A stretch of 32,353 nucleotides of DNA from Alphaproteobacteria bacterium. Lineage in GTDB: Bacteria; Pseudomonadota; Alphaproteobacteria; JAEULF01. Made by a program: the position numbers and the translations under genes. Under the pieces are notes generated by a model. The model worked only from the letters and a program-made list of their open reading frames with translations. It was not told the DNA's origin and made no database searches. The DNA lies in the NCBI GenBank assembly GCA_016793965.1, contig JAEULF010000083.1:1-32353 (forward strand), given 5' to 3'. Below are positions 27,988 to 32,353 of this stretch, piece after piece; the stretch's first letter is position 1, and each line of letters opens with the position of its first letter.

Positions 27988-28436
27988 GCATGGCCCCGCT
28001 TCTGAGGTGCCGCGGCACGGGAATCCGCAGGGGGCGAGGATGGCACCGTGTCCCGGGCCGATCAACCGCGATGGGGGCCGGGACAAGAGCCCTGGCTGGG
28101 GAAGAGAGGCCGGAGCGCTCCCGTGGTTCGAGGCCAGGTCACGACGACGGGATCGAGCGCGGCATGGCAGCGTCGCCCGGCCTGACATGACGCGGACGGG
28201 CGGCGGATGCGATCGCGGCAGGTCTCCCTCGGCAAATTTTTACCATGGCGGTGGTAACCTACATGCATGAGTCGGGGAGCCGTCTGGCACTCCTCGGAGA
28301 ATCAAGATGTTGCCAGGCATGCTCAAGGACGGCGACAAGGCACGATTCCTGCATCGCCGACCATCTCGTCGTCGCGCATCGTCTGCCTCTTGCTCGCGAG
28401 CGGGAGGACGGTGCTGGGCAGCAAGGGTCCCGCCGC
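27988..28436. promoter_or_regulatory. Divergent spacer between response regulator and unknown gene
   Basis: These 449 bases separate two divergent genes. A plus-strand frame stays open from 28245, but its third codon positions are only about two-thirds G/C, well below the genes around it, so it is treated as non-coding leader. An A/T-rich patch near 28234-28260 contains the palindrome at 28240-28257. I see no RNA gene. Confidence 0.55.
28240..28257. repeat. Operator-like palindrome TTACCA-N6-TGGTAA
   Basis: TTACCATGGCGGTGGTAA has perfect 6-bp arms and lies in an A/T-rich patch of the divergent spacer. It is about 250 bases from the regulator start and 180 bases from the unknown gene. The symmetry and location suggest a binding site for a dimeric regulator. 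Confidence 0.4.
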
Positions 28437-29744
28437 ATGGCCGATACGAGCGCCAGCTTCCCGCCGACGCCCTTGATCCCGAAGGCCGCCATGACGGCGC
28501 CCGGCAAGCCTGCGGCGGCGCTCCGCGCGCCGCTATCGGCCGAGACTTCATGCGCCGGTGCGAAAAGCGAGTGCATCGTCAGTCCCGAACCGGACGCATC
28601 GACGTTCTTCAGTCATGGCGGTCCGTCTTTCGGCGACATTCTCGACCTGATCAATCCGCTGCAGCACTTGCCGATCGTCTCCTCGATCTACCGTTCGATC
28701 ACGGGCGACAAGATCGGCGACGGACCGCGGGTGATCGGCGGGTTTCTCTGGGGTGGGCCGCTTGGGCTGTTCTCGGCCACGGCTGATCTCGCGGTCGAGA
28801 AGGACTCCGGCCGGGACATGATGGGCACGCTGGTGGCGGCCGTGTCCGGCGAGCCGATTGGACGGAAAGGGTCACCGGTGGAGAGCGGCTCTGCGACACG
28901 AGCGGTCGCGCAGTCCAGCGATCCCATGCTGGCACGGGCGGCGACCAGCAGCAACGCGCAGATCGCTCAAGCGGGCAGCCAAGCGCCGTGGATCGATGAG
29001 TCGCGCCTCGCGGCGGCGATCGAGCAGGCGCGGTTGAACCAGACAGACCTCGATGCGGCCATGCTGGATGCGCGCAGCTTCGGGCCTCCGGTGTGGCGCG
29101 AGCCGGCCCAACCTCGATCGGTTGGCGTCGAGAGGAGCGTCGGAGGCCGAGCTGCGACGACCCCGGAACCATCGGTCAAGCCGATCAAGGATGCGGAGGA
29201 ATCACGCGCTCCGCAGCAGCCAGTCGCTCGCGGGGCTGCGGTGGACGCTGCCTCGGCCTCGACCCTGCCTCCCGGCGCTATTGCGCGCCGGGCGCCGAAT
29301 CCCTCCGGCTCGAACTACGTCTCGGCTCCCTTCCACTTCGATTCGCGCCTCAATGGATCATCGCCTAGCGCACGGCGCGCGGCGTCGCCCTATGCCACGC
29401 CAAGCGCCGGTCCGGCGACGCCGCCGCCGGCGGCCGCGCGCGCCGGCGGCGGACTCCTCGCGCCGGACACCGCGCGCGCGATGATGGCGGCGCCAGCAGC
29501 AGCCGCAAGGCCGACCGCTGGGTCATCGGCTGGGCCGACCGCCGGGTCACAAGGCGCCGCGCCGAGGGTTCTGCCTGGCCTGCCCGCCGGAGCCCCGCCA
29601 ACGGGCACCCCAGGAGCTTCCGTGTCCGGAACCGGGGCGTCCGGGGGACCTGCGCCGGCGTTCCTCGACGCCATGCGCGCCGGCCTCGACAAGTACGGCC
29701 GAGCCGCCAAGGCATCCAGGGGCGCTGCGCCGGCACCGGAATGA
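28437..29744 (+). CDS. Protein of unknown function with a conserved FGDILDLINPLQHLP segment
   Basis: I cannot assign a function. The 435-residue protein has one compact region, residues about 65-125, starting FGDILDLINPLQHLPIVSSI and continuing YRSITGDKIGDGPRVIGGFLWGGPLGLFSA. This looks like a conserved alphaproteobacterial domain of unknown role, with Gly-rich, weakly hydrophobic character that might insert in or lie on a membrane. The rest is Ala/Pro/Ser/Gly-rich and probably disordered. A short segment near the end (PAFLDAMRAGLDKYGRAAKA) could be an amphipathic helix. There is no signal peptide. ATG 28437 is preferred on codon grounds. The stop overlaps the start of the L,D-transpeptidase gene (ATGA, 29741-29744), suggesting coupled synthesis and perhaps a role in wall remodelling. 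Confidence 0.75.
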   Translation: MADTSASFPPTPLIPKAAMTAPGKPAAALRAPLSAETSCAGAKSECIVSPEPDASTFFSHGGPSFGDILDLINPLQHLPIVSSIYRSITGDKIGDGPRVIGGFLWGGPLGLFSATADLAVEKDSGRDMMGTLVAAVSGEPIGRKGSPVESGSATRAVAQSSDPMLARAATSSNAQIAQAGSQAPWIDESRLAAAIEQARLNQTDLDAAMLDARSFGPPVWREPAQPRSVGVERSVGGRAATTPEPSVKPIKDAEESRAPQQPVARGAAVDAASASTLPPGAIARRAPNPSGSNYVSAPFHFDSRLNGSSPSARRAASPYATPSAGPATPPPAAARAGGGLLAPDTARAMMAAPAAAARPTAGSSAGPTAGSQGAAPRVLPGLPAGAPPTGTPGASVSGTGASGGPAPAFLDAMRAGLDKYGRAAKASRGAAPAPE

Positions 29745-30337
29745 CGGGGCAGCCGGACCGTGCGGCGCAGCTCGCTGCTCGCGCCGGCGCGGCGGGCACA
29801 GAGCTCGGCCCGCTCGGCCGATCGGGTTCCGCAGTCGATCTCCTCGTGGACGCGCGATCGGGCTTTGCGACCTGGCCAGGGCATCGATGCCGGTGCGCCA
29901 TCGGGCGCAGCGGCGCTGCCGCGGGGAAGTCGGAAGGTGACGGCGCGTCGCCGGTCGGTCGTTGGCCGGTGCGCCGCGTGCTCTTCCGTCCTGACCGCGT
30001 CGCGATGCCGAGGACGGGCCTTCCGGTCTCGGCGATTCGCCCGACCGATGGCTGGTGCGACGCGCCGGAGCACGCGCTCTACAACCGCCAGGTCACGCTG
30101 CCATTCGCGGCGAGCCACGAACGGCTCTGGCGCGAGGACCGGGTCTATGACGTGCTCGCGGTCCTCGGCCACAACGACGATCCGACGATCAAGGGTGCCG
30201 GCAGCGCGATCTTCCTGCACGTCGCGACGGCGGATTGGAGCGGAACCGCGGGCTGCGTCGCTCTCTCCCTCGACGATCTCCTGGCGGTTCTCGCCGCGAT
30301 GGACCCCGGCAGCGGCGTGACGATCGCGCCACGCTGA
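29741..30337 (+). CDS. L,D-transpeptidase (YkuD-type) family protein
   Basis: This 198-residue protein has the YkuD catalytic region with His160 in AIFLHVATADW and the nucleophile Cys172 in GTAGCVALS. It also has VYDVLAVLGHNDDP and the N-terminal KSEGDGASPVGRWPVRRVLF. It belongs to the COG3786-like short group. L,D-transpeptidases make 3-3 peptidoglycan cross-links or attach proteins to the wall. No signal peptide or membrane segment is visible, so either it is exported in an unrecognised way or it works in the cytoplasm. Its ATG overlaps the stop of the upstream unknown gene. It converges on the yggS gene with a 20-base gap. Confidence 0.88.
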   Translation: MTGQPDRAAQLAARAGAAGTELGPLGRSGSAVDLLVDARSGFATWPGHRCRCAIGRSGAAAGKSEGDGASPVGRWPVRRVLFRPDRVAMPRTGLPVSAIRPTDGWCDAPEHALYNRQVTLPFAASHERLWREDRVYDVLAVLGHNDDPTIKGAGSAIFLHVATADWSGTAGCVALSLDDLLAVLAAMDPGSGVTIAPR

Positions 30338-30357
30338 CCTGCCCGAAGGACCTGGCG

Positions 30358-31068
30358 TCACTGCGCCGGCGGGACAGGTCCTGCCTCTTGCGCCCCGGCA
30401 CGACCGCCGAAGATCGCGCTGCCCACCCGCACCTCCGTCGCTCCCAGGCGGACAGCCGCCTCGAAATCGTCGCTCATGCCCATGCTCAGCCGGCCGAGGC
30501 CCGATTCGCGCCCGAGCTCGCGCAGCAGCGCGAAATGGGGGATCGGGTCGACATCGACGGGCGGTATGCACATCAACCCGACGACCGGCAAGCCGAGCGC
30601 ATCGACGCAGTGACGCACGAAGGCGACCGCGTCCGCCGGAGCGATGCCGCTCTTCTGCGGCTCCAGCCCGGTGTTCACCTGCACATAGAGCGCGGGAAGC
30701 GAGGGCGATGACGACCGCAGCCCGGCCAGCGCTGCGGCGAGCTTGGGCCGATCGAGCGTGTGGATCACGTCGAAGAGCTCCAAGGCCAGTTTGACCTTGT
30801 TCGACTGGAGAGGCCCGATGAGATGAAGACGGAGGTCCGGGTGCCGCTGCCGCAGCGATGGGTACTTGGCCTGCGCTTCCTGGACGCGGTTCTCGCCGAA
30901 GACGAGCTGTCCGGCGCCGAGTGCCGCCTCGACGGCAGCGGCGCCGTGGGTCTTGGCGACGGCGACGATCGCGACGTCCGCGGGCGACCTCCCGGCGTCA
31001 CGCGCTGCTGCCGCGACGCGTGCGCGCACGGTCCGAATCCGATCGGCGATGCCCGAGTCCTCTCCCAT
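30358..31068 (-). CDS. yggS: YggS/PLPBP-family pyridoxal phosphate homeostasis protein
   Basis: This 236-residue alanine-racemase-fold protein binds pyridoxal 5'-phosphate without catalysing a known reaction and helps balance vitamin B6 and amino-acid pools. The cofactor Lys39 lies in VAIVAVAKTH. Further signatures are FGENRVQEAQAKY, HLIGPLQSNKVKLAL, YVQVNTGLEPQKSGI and the phosphate-binding end RLSMGMSDDFEAAVRLGATEVRVGSAIFG. The ATG at 31068 gives the normal length. The promoter should lie between it and the porin terminator at 31137. Confidence 0.95.
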   Translation of the reverse strand: MGEDSGIADRIRTVRARVAAAARDAGRSPADVAIVAVAKTHGAAAVEAALGAGQLVFGENRVQEAQAKYPSLRQRHPDLRLHLIGPLQSNKVKLALELFDVIHTLDRPKLAAALAGLRSSSPSLPALYVQVNTGLEPQKSGIAPADAVAFVRHCVDALGLPVVGLMCIPPVDVDPIPHFALLRELGRESGLGRLSMGMSDDFEAAVRLGATEVRVGSAIFGGRAGAQEAGPVPPAQ

Positions 31069-31136
31069 CGGCTCTCTCGCGTGCTCCTGAGCGCCCGCGC
31101 GACCTTACGACTCCGAGAGCCGGGAATGGCGCGGGC

Positions 31137-31168
31137 AAAAAAAATCGCCCGCGGCTTTCGCCGGGGCG
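31137..31168 (-). terminator. Intrinsic terminator of the porin gene
   Basis: Read on the minus strand, CGCCCCGGC and GCCGCGGGCG form a nine-pair stem with one bulged C around a GAAA loop, followed by A and then eight Ts (31144-31137). It lies about 95 bases past the porin stop and shields yggS from porin transcription. Confidence 0.82.
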
Positions 31169-31198
31169 CTGTCGGTTCTCTATCTCGCCTCAGCGGCC

Positions 31199-31228
31199 GG
31201 CCGGCACCGCTTCGTAACGGTGCCGGCC
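31199..31228. repeat. 11-bp hairpin in the porin 3' untranslated region
   Basis: GGCCGGCACCG (31199-31209) and CGGTGCCGGCC (31218-31228) pair perfectly around an eight-base loop. No T-run follows on either strand. It lies between the porin stop and its terminator and may stabilise the abundant porin mRNA. Confidence 0.55.
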
Positions 31229-31238
31229 AAGCCTCTTG

Positions 31239-31254
31239 AGGATCAGCTGATCCT
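31239..31254. repeat. 16-bp perfect palindrome just after the porin stop
   Basis: AGGATCAGCTGATCCT begins 9 bases downstream of the porin stop codon (minus strand). With no loop it would form a short hairpin at best; together with the 31199 hairpin and the terminator it makes an unusually structured 3' end. Confidence 0.5.
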
Positions 31255-31263
31255 AGATGCGGA

Positions 31264-32353
31264 TCAGAACGCCACGCGGATGCCGGTCGCGAGGGCCAGC
31301 GAGTCGTAGTCGTTGCGGGTCAGATCGTTCTGGTAGGTGTAAATCAGACCGCCCTGCAGGTTGATGCCCGGCCCGAGCGCGTAGGCCGCGTCGAGGACGA
31401 GGCGCCACGTGTCGAAGGTCTGGGTCGTCGTGTTGTTCAGCGTGTTGGACACGGCCGAGGCCGCCGGGGCCGCCGCCGTACCGCCCGTGAACGGAACGTT
31501 CGAGTTGCCGACGATGCCCGACAGGCCGATGGTGACCGGCGCCAGGTTGTAGGTGGCACCGAGCGACCAGATCGACGCGCGGATGTCGGCCGCACCGAAC
31601 TTGTTCAGGTTGGCATACGAGCCGCCAACCGTGACCGGGCCGAACCCGACGTTCGCGCCGATGTTCCAGAGGAACGGGTCCTTGTTGCTGCGCACGCAGC
31701 CGGTCCCAGCGACCGTCGTGGCGCAGGCCGGGACCGCCGCGTTGGCTTCGTCAGCCGTCGCGAAGGCGCCCATGGCGTTGACGCGGATGCCGCCGAACGT
31801 GGCGGAGTAGTTCACACCCACCGAGATCTCGTCCGAGATGCCAGCCTTGTTCTGGAACGACGAGCCGTCGGCGTGATGCTCGTTGTTTCCATCCGGCGCG
31901 TACGACACGCCGAGCTGGAAGCCCGCGATGCGCGGCGTCAGGTAGATGACCTTCGTGCGGTCATTGGCCAGCGCCTGAGCCGTGGTGACCGTGCCGCCCG
32001 GAGCATACAGTGTGTCCTGGTAGCGGGCACCGCCAGCGTTCTGGCCGCCGTTCGAGAAGCCGAACGAGCCGTCATCCGCGTTGAACGAGGAGGCGGACGG
32101 GGCGCGCAGGCCCATGCGACGGGTCATCGGGTCGCGGTCGCCGACCTCGACCGTGCCGAAGCCGCCCGACAGGTAGACCATCATCTCGTCCTTACGAGCC
32201 TGGGTCGTGCCGGTGGTCGGGTTCTCCAGCTGGTAGAGCACGCCGACGGTGATGCCGTTGTCGAGCGTGGTCTTGCCCTGGAAGTAGACCTCGAAATCAT
32301 TCTCGAGGGCGGCGCGGTTGCGGCCGGTGCCCTGGCCGTTCTCGTTCTCCATG
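31264..32353 (-). CDS. Gram-negative porin (3' part; 5' end outside window)
   Basis: The frame is open to the right edge, so the signal peptide and N-terminal strands are missing; at least 362 residues remain. Alternating hydrophobic residues and frequent Gly, Asn, Thr and Tyr show an outer-membrane beta barrel: FEVYFQGKTTLDNGITVGVLYQLEN, MMVYLSGGFGTVEVGD and GINLQGGLIYTYQNDL. The C-terminal Phe (IRVAF) is the usual BAM recognition end. GDRDPMTRRMGLRAPS resembles loop 3 of alphaproteobacterial porins. One loop has two Cys (ACATTVAGTGC) that could form a disulfide. The Met encoded at 32352-32350 is internal, not the start. Confidence 0.9.
   Translation of the reverse strand, partial: MENENGQGTGRNRAALENDFEVYFQGKTTLDNGITVGVLYQLENPTTGTTQARKDEMMVYLSGGFGTVEVGDRDPMTRRMGLRAPSASSFNADDGSFGFSNGGQNAGGARYQDTLYAPGGTVTTAQALANDRTKVIYLTPRIAGFQLGVSYAPDGNNEHHADGSSFQNKAGISDEISVGVNYSATFGGIRVNAMGAFATADEANAAVPACATTVAGTGCVRSNKDPFLWNIGANVGFGPVTVGGSYANLNKFGAADIRASIWSLGATYNLAPVTIGLSGIVGNSNVPFTGGTAAAPAASAVSNTLNNTTTQTFDTWRLVLDAAYALGPGINLQGGLIYTYQNDLTRNDYDSLALATGIRVAF

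Noticed and set aside
28245-28436. N-terminal extension of the unknown gene to ATG 28245
   Set aside because: Third codon positions drop to about two-thirds G/C, and the extension is Cys/His/Arg-rich without conserved pattern; it also overlaps the palindrome at 28240-28257.

Overview
The window reads as an ordinary chromosomal stretch of a high-GC alphaproteobacterium. The evidence is the very GC-rich third codon positions, the UbiH-type ubiquinone hydroxylase, a DUF2244 gene between nth and dapB, an ftsK/lolA/xth neighbourhood, a PhoB–H+-pyrophosphatase neighbourhood and a CenR-like response regulator without a kinase. Rhodospirillales or a close relative is my best guess, but the order cannot be fixed from sequence inspection alone. 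I found no tRNA, rRNA, insertion sequence, prophage or CRISPR array.

Layout. (1) 1-2349: the 3' part of a phosphate operon (pstB, phoU, phoB; a pstA tail is possible at the left edge). It is followed by a K+-independent membrane H+-pyrophosphatase, hppA (2616-4709), which ends in a near-perfect intrinsic terminator. (2) 4785-7123, minus strand: a PfkB/adenosine-kinase-like gene overlapping an AmpG-like muropeptide permease by a GTGA junction. (3) 7298-9196, plus: an EI24/CysZ-like membrane protein, a bactofilin, and a lipoprotein overlapping the bactofilin. (4) 9193-11409: nth (-), DUF2244 (+) and dapB (-). (5) 11614-15358, plus: an exported four-cysteine protein of unknown function, a ProXp-ala-like tRNA editing protein, a CnoX/YbbN thioredoxin-TPR chaperone, a LON-substrate-domain protein, a Trm112-like protein and a DUF971 protein. 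(6) 15378-17513, minus: a UbiH-family hydroxylase and an OmpA-like lipoprotein. (7) 17818-19548, plus: glnK-amtB. (8) 19689-24054, minus: a DapC-like aminotransferase and ftsK. (9) 24332-26084, plus: lolA-like and xthA. (10) 26234-27987, minus: an orphan OmpR-type response regulator and a metallo-beta-lactamase-fold hydrolase. (11) 28437-30337, plus: a conserved protein of unknown function translationally coupled to an L,D-transpeptidase. (12) 30358-32353, minus: a YggS-type PLP protein and the 3' part of a porin.

Common themes are phosphate/pyrophosphate economy (pst-pho and hppA), nitrogen uptake (glnK-amtB), and cell-envelope construction: AmpG-like recycling, bactofilin, dapB plus a DapC-like gene, FtsK, LolA, L,D-transpeptidase, porin and several lipoproteins. 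Nothing here is a clearly new defence or mobile system. The best candidates for undescribed biology are the unknown protein coupled to the L,D-transpeptidase (28437-30337), the bactofilin/lipoprotein overlap, the exported four-cysteine protein, and several palindromes in divergent intergenic regions. Two convergent gene pairs each share a single CTAG tetranucleotide as both stop codons.
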